From NCBI RefSeq assembly GCF_019703515.2, contig NC_059393.1, positions 14,640,501 to 14,704,500 on the forward strand: a stretch of 64,000 nucleotides of DNA, given 5' to 3'. The DNA is from Myxocyprinus asiaticus. Lineage: Eukaryota > Chordata > Actinopteri > Cypriniformes > Catostomidae. How positions within the stretch are numbered: the first letter of the stretch is position 1; every line of letters starts with the position of its first letter. The notes under the pieces were generated by a model. The model was given only the letters and a program-made list of their open reading frames with translations. It did no database searches and was not told the origin of the DNA. Shown piece by piece: positions 1 to 19,978 of the stretch. Both the position numbers and the translations under genes were made by a program.

Positions 1-458
1 ATGCCATCCCAGATGTGTATGACTTTTCTTTTTCTGCAGAACACAAATCAAGATTTGAAGAAGAATATTTCAGCTCTGTAGGTCCATACAATGCAAGTAA
101 ATGGTGGCCAGAACTTTGGAACTCCAAAAAGCACATAAAGGCAGCATAAACGTAATCCATGTGACTCCAGCAGATAAATCCATGTCTTCAGAAGTGATAT
201 TATAGGTGGTGTGGGTGAGAAACATCAATATTTAAGTCCTTTTTTACTATAAATGTTTCTCCCTGCCCATTAGGTGACGATATGCAAGATGAATGTGAAT
301 TGCTAAAAACAAAAGAAGAAAGTGAAAGTGGAGATTTATATTTAAAAAATAACTAAAATATTGATCTGTTTCTCAAACACACCTGTCATTGATTTTGAAG
401 ATATAGATTTAACCACTGGAGTCATATGGATTACTTTTATGATTCCTTATGTGCTTTT
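1..458. repeat. Left part of a teleost MITE, interrupted by a LINE
   Basis: The sequence reads as the inner and left part of a very common fish MITE whose ends carry 'aaggaatagttcacccaaa' and 'ggtgaactatccctttaa'. Its left end lies before base 1. The matching right part resumes near 5,840 with 'agttttggtcaccattcac' and ends at about 6,012. The same family occurs complete or in part at 31,371-31,740, 34,092-34,275, 45,826-46,597, 53,479-53,623, 60,622-60,868 and 61,606-62,290. It codes for nothing. Short frames here, such as 361-603, are repeat sequence. Confidence 0.75.
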
Positions 459-459
459 T

Positions 460-3400
460 GGAGTTTCTTTGTCATTAACAATTTTTATTGATTCCAAACT
501 CAAATCAACACAATCAGCACATGAAAACACGGAATCAACTTTCATCAAAATATGCCCCTCCCCCCCCACCCAACACACATCCCAGTGGTCAGACACTGAA
601 TAATAACAGACACGCATACAAGCAGAGTCTAATAAAATACTCACTGACATAAAAAAAAAAAATAAATAAATAAAAAAAAAAGGGTTCCACACATCAATCC
701 ATTACATACCATTTAAACTGTCCCTCTCCACTGTTCCTCCCTGGCAACCCTCTAAGAAGGCCAAATAAGTGCCCCACTTCTTCTCAAAGGCACCCAAGCT
801 GCCCAGCCGTCTATGCGTCATTTTTTCAAAGGCTGCAACTCTTCCCAATTCGGTGCACCACTCATGAAATGAGGGCGCACCAGCCGACTTCCATCCCCCA
901 AGGATCACTATCCTGCCGATCATCACACTGGTAAAGACCCAGTTTTTAATGTGTTTATTCCCTGCATTAACACCTGCCCCATCACCCAAAATACAAAGTC
1001 TGGGGCAGAGTGAAATCTGAGTGCTCAGGATCTCACAGACATAACTCTGAACCCTCTACCAAAACTCTTGAATCTTAATACAATACCAAAAAACATGGTC
1101 TGTGTCCCCATCCTCTGATTGGCATTGCCAGCAGGTGGGTGTGTCTTTAAGACCAAGCCTATGCAATCTAGAGGGAGTCCAATAAAAATGATGCAGAATC
1201 TTAAATTGAATGAGGCGCACCCTTGCATCCCTAGACATAGACTTGACATTTTTAAAATCCTACCCCATTCTTCATCCTCCAGTACTAAATTCAAGTCTCT
1301 CTCCCATAACTTTTTAAGAGATGTCAAAACCTTGTCCCCTAGACTCTGAATTAGCCAGGAATAGTACGCTGAAGCCTCGTGACCCTTTCCAAAAGCCGGT
1401 AGTACCATCTAAAAAGTGTCTGCAGCTTTAGGGGGCTGCGTACTACACCCAAAGGTGGCACAAATTTGATGGCGCAGCTGTAAGTACCTAAAGAATTGAG
1501 CTCTGGGAATCCCAAACCGCTGTATAATATTTTCAAAGGATCTCAATGCTCCATTTTCATACAGGTCACCCAGCGTAGCAACTCCCTTCTCAATCCATTC
1601 TGTCCAGCAAAAGGGGGACTTGTTAATACACAATTTAGTGTTTAACCAAATACTTCTGGCAACGTTCATGTAAATGTCCGAATTGAGCATGCGGGAAACT
1701 TTTGTCCACACTAACTGCATGTGTGAGATAACGGGATGTGTCTTCTCCGGGCAGCTTGGTAGAAAGACATTGCAATGGCAAGATAAGGGCAAGGACCTCC
1801 TGTTCTATAAAGAGCCAGGGAGGGGCTCTCTCAGGCGGAAGCGACCAATGCGCCAAATGTCTGAGACCAAAAGCATAATAGTAAAACAAAATCTTGGGGA
1901 GACCCAACCCACCTTTGTCAGTTGGCCTGTGTAACTTGTTAGAATGCATTTGAGGACGTTTGCCATTCCAGATAAAGGATTTAGCTATACTATAAAATTG
2001 TTTAAAATAGAAGAGGGGAATTTCAATTGGGAGAGACTGTAATAGGTAGTTAAATTTTGGAATACAATTCATTTTTATAACATTAACCTTCCCAATCATA
2101 TGAGGCTCACCTGCCCACATCGCTCGAAAACCTTTTTATTAAAGGGTCAAAATTAACTCTGACTAAATCACATAAATTTGCTGGGAATAAAATACCCAAA
2201 TACTTAAAGCCCTGTTTGGGCCATTGAAAGGCGCCCGGCTGAAAATCCGTTACTGGGAAGTACGCTGTCAGAGAAAAAGCTTCGGATTTAGACCAATTAA
2301 CTTTGTATCCCGAAAATGTAGAAAAGGAATTGATAATTCTGTGGAGGCAAGGCATAGATCTAGTAGGGTCGGAGACGAATAATAAAATATAATCTGCGTA
2401 AAGCAAAAGTTTATGCACCACACCTCCCGCCACCACCCCTAGAAAATCATCCTCCTTTCTTATCGCGGCTGCTAATGTTTCCAGGGCAAGACAGAACAAT
2501 AATGGGGAAAGAGGGAAACCCTGCCGGGTGCTCCTATCCAGAGTAAAATAATCTGAAATGAATCCATTTGTTTGTACCACCGCTACAGGGTGTCTGTAAA
2601 GTAGGTTAATCCATCCAATAACCCATATATTTCCAAAATCTAAAAAAGATAATCCCATTCTACCATATCAATTGCCTTTTCGGCATCAAGTGAGATGGCA
2701 GCGACCGGAGTCTGATCATTCACCACTGACCACATAATATTGATGAAACGCCTAATGTTATCAGAAGAGCTGTGGTCCCGAATAAACCCTACCTGATCTA
2801 TATGTATAAGAGATGTCATAACTTTACTCTATCGGTTAGCCAGAATTTTTGACAAAATTTTTACGTCTAGCTGGATCAGGGAAATTGGACGATAACTCTT
2901 ACACTCCCTTGGATCTTTGTCCTTTTTAAGAATCAGACTGATCCGGGCTTGTGTCATGGTTGGGGGAAGCTTTCCATTCTTTAATGATTCCGTATAAACT
3001 TCTAACAAAAGTGTAGCCAATTCTGCAGCATAAGATCTAAAAAATTCAGCGGCAAAACCATCAGGCCCCGGAGACTTGCCTGTAGGTAAGGCCTTAATTA
3101 CCTTGTCAAGCTCCTCCAAGGTTATCTCAGAATCAAGAGAATTGTTTTGCTCAGTCGTCAATTTAGGGAGTTCTAATGGTTCCACAAATTTTCTAATATC
3201 TTCATCAGTAGATGAAGACGTGAAACTACAAAGGTCAAGATTCATTAAAGGCTCTTTAAAGGCATTATAAATATCAGTGGCCGAGGTAAATATTTCACCA
3301 CCAGCAGATTTCACTGATGGAATGGTAGAAAAAGACTCTCTCTGCTTTATATATCTAGCCAAAAGTTTGTCTTGAAGACTGTCTTGAATAACCAAAACCC

Positions 3401-5840
3401 CACCGTCCGCAACAAAATAGTATTATATCTGTATTTCAATCGGGTCAATTCTCTGAGGCCATCAGACGACATTCGGTGCTTCAGCTCTGCCTCGGCATTT
3501 TTAATATTTCCTTCCAACTCCACAAGTTCTCGTGCTTTGGATTTTTTGATGAATGAGGCATACTGTATGATCCGACCACTAAGAACCATGATCCCTATGA
3601 TCCGACTCCCAAGCCACACCTACAGAGGATACTGAGGACCAGTTGGTCTCCATATAAACATTGATTTCAGCCTTTAATATTTGTTGAAAATCAGGATTTT
3701 GCAAAAGGGATACATTAAAGCGGCAACTGTATGATTTCTCTTTCTGCATATGTGGCAACACCTCTAAACTCACCAGGGCGTGATCTGAGACTAAAATGTT
3801 TCCAATTGAGCAGTCAACAACAGATGAAATGAGGGATTTAGATATTTAAAAAAATCTATTCTAGAAAAATCTTATGGACTGATGAAAAAAAAATGTATAG
3901 TCCCTACCAGATGGGTTCAAAAGTCTCCAAATATTTGTAAGACCAAGATTTTTTACACATCCTGTGAAGTGTCAATGTTGCTCTAGGGGGCTTACACACT
4001 TTTGCTTCACTATGATCAAGGACTGAGTCCATCAATAGATTAAAGTCTTCTCCCTATATTATATCATGAGGGGTGCCAACGGTTTGCAACATCCCTTCAA
4101 GATCTATAAAAAAGCCCTGATCATCAGCATTAGGTGCGTAAATATTAGCCAAAATCAGATTTTGCCCCTGAATTTCAGCTAAAACAATAATGACTCTTCC
4201 CAATTTATCATTAATCTGTTTGAGAAATTTGAATTGTAGGTGGTTATTTATCAATATAATGACTCCCCTGCTTTTACTTGAGCCAGCACTAAAGAAAACA
4301 TGTCCACCCCATATCTTCCCAAATTTTCCAGCTTCCTGTGGGCAAAGATGAGTTTCTTGAAGAAACACAATATCATATTTCTTACATTTAAGAAAAGAAA
4401 TAACCTTCCTTCTTTTTATGGGGTGCCCCAACCCATTCACATTCCATGTGGAGAGAGACAGTCCACTCATATTAACATTTGACATTTTGATGTAAAAAAT
4501 AAATTGTGTGTCAAAACAAAATTATAAAGACCACATTTCAACATTAGTTGAACAGTGCAACAATAAAACCCCAAACATACCCCTGAACAAAAACAGAATA
4601 AAGAAAAACGTGCGCATTAACCCCGTGCACAACAGCGCCAACCGGCGTCGATCCCTCTAAACTCAAAGAGTCCCTGTACACCTACGAGAGTCCCCGCGAC
4701 AACTTTGCCGTCGAATTGCTCAAGCCCGGTGCTTCTATACAAATTTTGTGAGGCAAAATTACATAACAGAAGAAAATCTATAAAACAAACTCCAGCCAAT
4801 AGAAGGCATAAGCACAAAGAACAAGCAGATTCATCCACAACTGTCCGAAGGAATGTTCCTCCACAAAACAAACTCCAGCCACTAGGCGGAACTAGCACAA
4901 AAACAAACAAAATGGGCATCCTGGTTCCTCGGACGGTCAGTTGTATAGTTAACAAGTCAAGTTGCCTTAGAGGCCACATAAGAAACACACCATGATTCCT
5001 CAGCCCATCAACTCTATAAAAGACATCGCTTGTTGAAGGCATGTAGATATTTTGCGGTCATCCTTATCACTGGCTAGGAACTTCAGTGTAAAAGCGATCT
5101 TCCGTCAATGCAAAAGATTCTTGAAGGAGTGTCATGCCACAAAACACAAAACTCCAGTCGCTAGGTGGAACCAACACAAAAAGAAAGAAAAATGGCACCC
5201 AGCTCCCTTAGACAGTCGAGTCTATATACAGCGAGTCAGTCCACTCACATGAGAAACACAAAATGGCTTACTCCAATATTTTTTATGAAGGACAGTGCTT
5301 GCTTGGGGCATAAAGTTAGACCTTAGTCTCTATTCTCAGTTTGGCCGGGAACATCAGTGCAAAAGCGATCTTCCGAAAGAGTTTCTCGATCACGTTTCTC
5401 TTTTGTCGAACTCGCAAATTCTGGGAACAAGAAATGTTGTGATTAACGCGTGTGGAGGCTTCACGCCATCCATCATGGCAACCATGCTCAACTCGCCACG
5501 CGCTCCACCGAGGACGAACCACATTATAGCGATCACGAGGAGGTTTCCCCTTGTGACTCTACCCTCCCTAGCAACCGGGCCAATTTGGTTGCTTAGGAGG
5601 CCTAGCTGGAGTCACTCAGCACGCCCTGGGATTCGAACTAGTGAACTCAAGGGGTGAAGTAAGTGTCTTTTAATATCTCCAGAGCCTGAGGATTTGGAAT
5701 TTTTTAACATATTGACTTCAAAGAGTAAATATGTAGCAGGGTGTATCAAATCTCACCGGATTATAACACAAAAATAATTAAAAACCAGCAAAGTGCGCAG
5801 AGCTCGTTGCTCACACGTCCGCTCCTCGCATGGCGGGTTT
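460..5840 (-). mobile_element. L1/Tx1-like LINE, full span but broken ORF2
   Basis: Minus-strand non-LTR retrotransposon. An apurinic-type endonuclease start lies at 4,485-4,054 (residues 'LSTWNVNGLG', 'FLQETHL'). Reverse transcriptase pieces lie at 3,395-2,829 (with 'SPGPDGFAAEFF' and 'YRPISLI') and 2,658-2,107; the catalytic box there reads 'LLYADYILLF' instead of the expected Y-A-D-D. The C-terminal region runs through 2,120-1,025 in shifted frames and ends in a CCHC-like motif (C-W-Q-C...H...C) near 1,130-1,080. The 3' end near 460-480 carries 'AATAAAAATTGTTAATGAC' before the short A-rich tail. Several stops and frameshifts split ORF2, so it cannot move by itself. ORF1 was not recognised in 4,500-5,840. 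Ends are placed where the host MITE breaks off and resumes, so they are good to about 10 bases. Confidence 0.85.
5440..5662 (-). repeat. tRNA-derived SINE, 5' part only
   Basis: Reverse-strand copy of the same SINE found at 17,829, 42,116 and 62,860. The tRNA-like head (box B 'TTCGAATCCCAGGG' on the minus strand) and the shared 'ccaaattggcccggttgct' block are present; the 3' part is missing. It sits inside the 5' region of the LINE. It is not a tRNA gene. Confidence 0.75.
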
Positions 5841-6056
5841 AAAAGTTTTGGTCACCATTCACTTGCATTATATGGAGCTACATTGCTGAAGTATTCTTCT
5901 TAAAATCCTCATTTGTGTTCAGCCAAAGAATGAAAGTCATATACACGTGGGATGGCATGAGGGGGAGTACACGATGAGAGAATTTTCATTTCTGGGTGAA
6001 CTATTCCTTTAAATCTGATAGATTCTTCCGGTCGATTAAAATCCCTGCTGAGAATA

Positions 6057-6213
6057 ACAGCTAAAACCAGCCTAAGCTGGTCTTAGCTGGTCACCCAGTT
6101 TGGTCAGTTGGCTGATTTTAGAGAGATTTTGGGCACTTTTTAGCTGGGAGACCAGCTTGGCCAGGCTGAGCGACCAGCTAAGACCAGCCAAGGCTGGTTT
6201 TAGCTGTTTTTCT
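6057..6213. repeat. Palindromic MITE with AGCTAAAACCAGC ends
   Basis: A near-palindrome: 'cagctaaaaccagcctaagc' on the left is mirrored by 'ccaaggctggttttagctg' on the right, with inner 'gctggtcttagctggtca' also mirrored. It lies 115 bases before btbd2 exon 2. A decayed relative lies at about 8,010-8,165 inside the same gene. It has no coding capacity. Confidence 0.75.
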
Positions 6214-6327
6214 TTTTCAGAAGACATTTTATGTATATCAGAAGGCATTTTTATTCGGCGAGGATATAAATCCATATTAGATCATAAAATGCCCGTATTT
6301 ACAGTCCGCTCCCGTTACTCTCCGCAG

Positions 6328-13567
<7,240 letters not shown>

Positions 13568-14447
13568 TGACTGAGCAAAATCATCTCACGATTGAGGACT
13601 TGTGCATTGCATTTTGTGGCCAATTCACTGGTCTCCCTGTAGACTGGTGACCAAATACTGATCTCTCATTTCTTAAAAGCTTTCATTTCTGTACTAAGAT
13701 TTGAGTATGAGAATTCAGTTCTTTTAAAGTGTACTTAGGGTACAGTTTTTGTTTCCCCAAGTAGAACCTTGTAGTACAACCTTGATGTTGTGACCAGCCA
13801 ATGTTATTGCAAGTTAATGAACAAGTTTAGGAACTCCAAGTCATTGCAGTGATCTACTACAGGTACGTCTCAGAAACTATAGAGTACTCTGGTGAGGGCA
13901 ACTTTCTTTCAATTTTCCATTTGTGTGAATGTTGAAATCTGGTTTATGTTTGGTCCCACCTTTGGCCATTGATTGTTAATTGATCATCAGTCCTTCAGCC
14001 CGAACTGATGCACTTCTTGCAAGTCTTGGGAAAATACACTACATCCATATTAGTATGAGCAACTGTCAAGTCATTGTTAAATGGACTGTTATGTACCCAT
14101 TATTAGTGGCCTGCACCCCTTGAAAGAGGCGAAACTCTATTTCCTTGAGAACAATGTGATCTGTTGGCGTTTATAAGTTGTTTTACTATAGTTGCCCTTG
14201 TTAATGGAGCTAAACCACGAGAGCACTTGCATTCATAATGCCACTGTGTATAAAAGCTCTTAAGGTATTGACTGCAGTGAAATACTGAACACATTTCTAT
14301 GACCGTTTCAGAATAATGTTTTCTTGAGATGTTGATCAAAGTTGTATGGAAGAGAAACAGGAAACAGCTTCATGAATGTACCAATGCTTACCTTGTAAGC
14401 ACTGTAAATATATCCTTGTCTTGTTTCGGTGTTTAATTAAAAGTCTG
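13568..14447 (+). other. btbd2: btbd2 3' untranslated region
   Basis: Non-repetitive sequence after the btbd2 stop. The likely polyadenylation signal is ATTAAA at 14,436-14,441. The end is approximate. Confidence 0.55.
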
Positions 14448-14557
14448 CACCCTTAGTTTGGGTCAATTTATGCAGCACTTCAAGTCTTATACTAATTTGT
14501 GTGTTAATGTGCATCAGATTTGGCTAATGAGCCTTATTCAGGGTAGACTTGGTTGTA

Positions 14558-16189
14558 CAGTGCGTCCGGAAAGTATTCACAGCGCTTCACTTTTTCCACA
14601 TTTTGTTATGTTACAGCCTTATTCCAAAATTGATTAAATTCATTATTTTCCTCAAAATTCTACAAACAATACCCCATAATGACAACGTGAAAGAAGTTTG
14701 TTTGAAATCTTTGCAAATTTATTAAAAAAAAAAATAAAAAAGAAAAAAAAAATCACATGTACATAAGTATTCACAGCCTTTGCTCAATACTTTGTTGAAG
14801 CACCTTTGGCACCAATTACAGCCTCAAGTCTTTTTGAGTATGATGCTACAAGCTTGGCACACATATTTTTGGGCAGTTTCTCCCATTCTTCTTTGCAGGA
14901 CATCTCAAGCTCCATCAGTTTGGATGGGGAGCGTCAGTGCACAGCCATTTTCAGATCTCTCCAGAGATGTTCAATCGGGTTCAAGTCTGGGCTCTGGCTG
15001 GGCCATTCAAGGACATTCACAGAGTTGTCCCGTAGCCACTCCTTTGTTATCTTGGCTGTGTGCTTAGGGTTGTTGTCCTGTTGGAAGATGAACCTTCGCC
15101 CCAGTCTGAGGTCCAGAGCGCTCTGGAGCAGGTTTTCATCAAGGATGTCTCTGTACATTGCTGCATTCATCTTTCCCTCGATCCTGACTAGTCTCCCAGT
15201 ACCTGCCGCTGATAAACATCCCCACAGCATGATGCTGCCACCACCATGCTTCACTGTAGGGATGGTATTGGCCAGGTGATGAGCGGTGCCTGGTTTCCTC
15301 CAGACATGATGCTTGCCATTCAGGCCAAAGAGTCCAGTCTTTGTTTCTCATGGTCTGAGAGTCCTTCAGGTGCCTTTTGGCAAACTCCAGGCAGGCTGTC
15401 ATGTGCCTTTTACTGAGAAGTGTCTTCCGTCTGGCCACTCTACTGTACAGGCCTGATTGGTGGAGTGCTGCAGAGATGGTTGTTCTTCTGGAAGTTTCTC
15501 CTTTCTCCACAGAGAAATGCTGGAGCTCTGATAGAGTGAGCATCGGGTTCTTGGTCACCTCCCTGACTAAGGCCCTTCTCCCCCGATCGCTCAGTTTGGC
15601 CAGGCGGCCAACTCTAGGAAGAGTCCTGGTGGTTCCAAACTTCTTCCATTTACGGATGATGGAGGCCACTGTGCTCATTGGAACCTTCAATGCTGCAGAC
15701 ATTTTTCTGTACCCTTCCCCAGATCTGTGCCTCGATACAATCCTGTCTCGGAGGTCTACAGACAATTCCTTGGACTTCATGGCTTGGTTTGTGCTCTGAC
15801 ATGCACTGTTAACTGTGGGACCTTATATAGACAGGTGTGTGCCTTTCCAAATCATGTCCAATCAACTGAATTTACCACAGGTGGACTCCAATCAAGTTGT
15901 AGAAACATCTCAAGGATGATAAGTGGAAACAGGATGCACCTGAGCTCAATTTTGAGTGTCATGGCAAAGGCTGTGAATACTTATGTACATGTGATTTTTT
16001 TTTTTTTTCTTCGTTGTATTTTTAATACATTTGCAAAGATTTCAAACAAACTTCTTTCACGTTGTCATTATGGGGTATTGTTTGTAGAATTTTGAGGAAA
16101 ATAATGAATTTAGTCCATTTTGGAATAAGGCTGTAACATAACAAAATGTGGAAAAAGTGAAGCGCTGTGAATACTTTCCGGATGCACTG
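14558..16189 (-). mobile_element. Complete Tc1-like transposon (inactive), 1,632 bp
   Basis: Flanked by TA at 14,556-14,557 and 16,190-16,191. Terminal inverted repeats start 'cagtgcgtccggaaagtatt' on the left and are mirrored on the right by 'aatactttccggatgcactg'. The minus-strand transposase has an N-terminal paired-type helix-turn-helix region ('LRDRIVSRHRSGEGYRKMSA') in 15,780-15,300, and in another frame (15,254-14,934) the end of the DDE domain with 'QDNNPKHTA' and 'PIEHLW'. Between them the frame is broken. Confidence 0.93.
14934..15780 (-). pseudogene. Tc1-like transposase, frameshifted, first catalytic Asp missing
   Basis: The Tc1 family transposase is about 340 residues and cuts and pastes its element using a D-D-34-E triad. 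Here the first frame runs from ATG at 15,780 to about residue 170 and then shifts; the second frame carries the second Asp (in 'QQDNNPKHT') and the Glu (in 'LNPIEHLW'). The segment that normally bears the first Asp is missing: the sequence jumps from 'SQTMRNKDW' to the stretch that in the second frame reads '[11 protein letters not shown]'. This points to a small deletion that also shifted the frame. Unable to act in cis or trans as read. Confidence 0.85.
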
Positions 16190-16799
16190 TACAGTCTTAT
16201 TTTTTTTTACATTAACCAATTTCCAGTTTTGGCCACTGGAAACTTTGGAAAAAGACAGAGTCAAAGATGTGTAAGCTGAACAATTGTCTCCAAGGTACAC
16301 AAAAGCAACATGTTGTGCGTCCGTCCCTCGTTGCCAAATTTTTATTCAAGTTAAATATGGCATTTACCCTGACTATTCTGTGAATATATATGGAAAAAAA
16401 CCCTCTTTATTAGCTCAAAGAAACCCAAAGGCTGATTATTACAGTTGTGCAGTCGTTGAAGTTGTACACATTTTAAAAGGGATGCGCATCATACCTTGAA
16501 TCACATCCATAGCTCTCTTGTGAGTGCACTCACATGCGTGATGGGAGAAAGGTGCCATCCGTTGTTCCTGGCAGGCTACTCAGCCTTACAAGCTCCATGT
16601 GGTTAGGATTAGGGTGGGGGCAGGGTTAAGGTATCTGCTGCCTGCCAGGAACAAATCTATGTACAATGGGCTGACTGCAGGCTGATACACTGATTACCAA
16701 AAATCAGCTTATTTAAAAAATAAAATAAAAATCAACGCAAAAAAATAAAAAGTGTTTGCGTGAGATTTGAAATCTGGGCCTAGCGCCATCTTTGATTCT

Positions 16800-17038
16800 T
16801 AATGGAAATGACAACGAGGCTGTGAGGGTCAGACTTAGTCTCTTCAATGGCACAAACTGTATAAAGCTCTAAAACACATTAGATTTTCCACAACTCATGC
16901 TGTCTAGAGTTCTTTGTATACTGAATGTTCTTGGACAGGTGTTTTGTCCACGGAATTATCCAAAAACACTTTAAACTGCAGTGCAGCCCATTGAAGAGAC
17001 TAAGTCTATCCCTCACAGCCTCATCATCATTTCCATTA
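16800..17038. repeat. Hairpin element with 50-bp inverted repeats
   Basis: The left arm 16,800-16,850 ('gaggctgtgagggtcagact') is mirrored by the right arm 16,989-17,038 ('tccctcacagcctc'), including 'agacttagtctcttcaatgg' against 'ccattgaagagactaagtct'. The loop is about 138 bases. It is MITE-like and non-coding. Confidence 0.7.
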
Positions 17039-17828
17039 AAATTTTAGTGAGATTTTTTTCTGAAAACCTATTCTCAAAACTGCTAAGAGCAACTTTTACT
17101 AAGGAATAGATGGAGAAGAGTAAAAAAATGTAAAGGGTAAGTAAATGGCGAGAATATTTAGCCTGAGATGGAACACTTGTATTAAAATAAATGGGAGAAA
17201 ATGGAACACCAAATATGGCGAGTGTAGAAAAGGAAGTCCCGCCTTACAGGCAAAAGAGCCAATCACGTGTATATGCATGAGCTGGATCAGCCTATTGCAG
17301 GAACATACTATTGGGAAATTAGCTGGATCAGTTTTAAGCGTGATCTGAGCTAAAGCAGCTCAATTTATGACGTTGTCAGAGATTACTGCTGATTTGAAAC
17401 GTTATTTGATTGTAATCTTGACCAACCGTTTAGCAGATTTCAGTCTTTCCCTTTTCAAGTAGATAGGAGCTGAACTGATTTGCCTTGAAAGAGACTTTGG
17501 TAAAAGGTAAGAGTAAAGGTGGAGTTGACCTCATTGCTATGGATAATGTCACATTCTATGACCGTGCTTCCCTAAATCGGCAAAGTGACTGGTAGACAAG
17601 GAACCGCTATTTGTTAGCAAATTTATTAGACAGACCACATAAAGTAGGCCTATTTTTAATGTAATATAATACTATTATATATATACACATTCTAATGGAA
17701 AGGTTTTAAAATGTATACACAAAGCTAAATAAAAACTAGTCAAGCACAACTTTGACGCTAGAGTCTTGAGAAGAGCCCGGCCACTTTGCAACAAAGATCT
17801 TGCACTGGTCATCAAAAAACAACTTATG

Positions 17829-18262
17829 TGGGGGCTTGGGTAGCTCAGTGAGTAAAGACACCAACTACCACCCCTGGAGTCACGAGTTCAAATCCAGGGT
17901 GTGCTGAGTGACTCCAGCCAGGTCTCCTAAGCAACCAAATTGGCCCGGTTGCTAGGGTGTGTAGTCACGTTGGGTTAACCTCCTCGTGGTCACTATAATG
18001 TGGTTTTCGCTCTTGGTGGGGTGCGTGGTGAGTTGTGCGTGGATGCCGCAGAGAATAGCGTGAAGCCACCACACGCACTATGTCTCCGCATTAACACACT
18101 CAACAAACCATGTGATAAGATGCACAGATTGACGGTCTCAGACGCGGAAGCAACTGAGATTCGTCCTCCACAACCCAGATTGAGGCAAGTTACTACGCCA
18201 CCACGGAGGACTTAGTGCACATGGGGAACTGGGCATTCCAAATTGGGGAGAGGAAAAAAAAC
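17829..18262 (+). repeat. tRNA-derived SINE, full length
   Basis: About 430 bases. The head has Pol III box A ('tagctcagtgagt') and box B ('gagttcaaatccagg'). The body carries 'accaaattggcccggttgc' and 'acggtctcagacgcggaag', and the tail 'ggcattccaaattggggag' is followed by an A-rich end. Other copies are at 5,440, 42,116 and 62,860. It resembles SINEs described in cyprinids. The frame at 18,000-18,215 is not a gene. Confidence 0.85.
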
Positions 18263-18406
18263 ATATCGATGCTGTGGAATTTTTTTAGGTTGACGAAAAC
18301 GTCTTCATTCTAATGATTCTAATGTGAGTCCTGTCTACTACAACTACACTGGGTATCCCAGCGATGGCCATTAATGCCACCTTAAGGCCCTATATAGTTT
18401 GTTTTT

Positions 18407-18913
18407 AGGGGTCATGACATGAGGAATCATATTTCCTTTGATCTTTTAACATATGAGGTCAATGTACTATAAAAACACCAAGTTTCAGAACTCAAAACTT
18501 CACTACAAAAAGAGCATTTGTTGAAACCAAGCTGCTAAAACGAGTCATTCTCCACTTCCTCCACATTGTGATGTCACACTGTGGTGGACATTTGCATCTG
18601 ACTGCCTCCAAAACAACACAACGCATACTCTACTTTCACTTCCGTAGCCCTGCCAAGTAGTGGTGAACAGTGAGCTGGCAAGAAGAGCAGGTAAGAGCAG
18701 AGAGCCAATCATAACAGTGGGCGTTTACTGTCAGGTCTTAAAGGACAAGCAGCACCAAAACTAAACATTTCTGACAGAGGGTAAGAATGATTGGGAAATT
18801 ATGTTTGTTTTACAAATATATATGACTGTTCTTTGAGCAAAAAAAAACTTCACTAATATTACGCAAATCTCAAGGAACAAATGAAATTAATAAAATGGCA
18901 TGTCATGACCCCT
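18407..18913. repeat. MITE with AGGGGTCATGACAT ends, 507 bp
   Basis: The terminal 14 bases 'aggggtcatgacat' are an exact inverted match of 'atgtcatgacccct' at the right end. The interior holds 'gagccaatcataacagtggg', shared with a relative ending at 23,577. It has no open frame of note. Confidence 0.8.
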
Positions 18914-19978
18914 TGGAGATTTTTTGTGAATACGGACCCTGATAATTCCTTGCCTTTTACATCAAAACAAAGACTTGAGCACATTATATAAGACAGTAAA
19001 GGCGTTTACAATCGACGCAAAATCGAATGTCCTGATTTCTTAATTTTCTTTGCTTAAACCGTTTATGACTTTACCACGATTAAGTCGTTTTAAAGTATTT
19101 AACTTTGTTGTTGGCTTGTAAATGGGCCCCGACGAAATCTGCAGACTTCACATTTTCTACTCTGAATTATAGGGAAAAATCTGCAGAATTCTGCAGTAGG
19201 GATTTAAACAGCAATTTGTATTAAATGGACCAGTACTACACTCTTATTGATAGCTAAAAGCATCATGAAATTAGCCAAAATATTTTACGAACATACAAGG
19301 GATGAGGAATGCATACAACTTTTATAATTGACAGACGTCGCAATTCTGAGTTTTGTGCATACAGATTCCAGCCTGGCTTATAAAGCATAACAGTAAGAAC
19401 ATGCATGTACACACACAATGTATAGCCAAACATTTCATATTTTCTTCTCTAAAACCAGTCCATACGTATATACATAAACCTAGCAAAAAAGTAGAAAAAA
19501 AACAAAAAAACAAAACAAAGATTTGCTGCTCAAGGTTGCTTTATTTTAGATTGTCTTATACAGACAAAACTTCCAAACACAAGTGTGGCAAAAATTCCAG
19601 CTGAAAATGTGTGTGGGCAAATGCCTAACAATTAGTTTTAATACTACAGAATGCAAGAATAGAATAGCTGTTTGCATTAGTGAACATATGTACACTGTAC
19701 ATAAATTGTAATATAATATATGAAAAATATACATTTTGCAATTCATTCAAACTTGACTCAGTTTTAGCACAAAACATTAAACTTAATTCCACAAGGAATT
19801 GAGAAAAGCCACCATTAAGCTTGTTGGTCCATGATATTGATGCCTGCATTAGCCAGACAAGGCATGTCAAAACGATGGTCTCAATTGTACTTTAAAATGT
19901 AACGGACCACATTTCAGCTTATATTGTTGACAGTGTTCTTGTCCGGTCCCTCAACACAAGGTAGAGAGGAACGCAACT
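18914..19978. other. No gene seen; 3' flank of the eef2 pseudogene
   Basis: AT-rich sequence without recognisable coding potential. The part nearest 19,979 should correspond to the old eef2 3' untranslated region. Short frames here (19,322-19,870) match no known family and have no splice or codon support. Confidence 0.5.

Noticed and set aside
1..6327. First coding exon of btbd2
   Set aside because: Searched for the N-terminal BTB part before 6,328; only repeats found, so the exon is taken to be outside the window.
15377..15799. 140-residue plus-strand frame
   Set aside because: Antisense of the Tc1 transposase.
17829..17905. tRNA gene
   Set aside because: Box A and box B are present, but this is the head of a 430-base SINE seen four times; the stems do not fold as a proper tRNA by eye.
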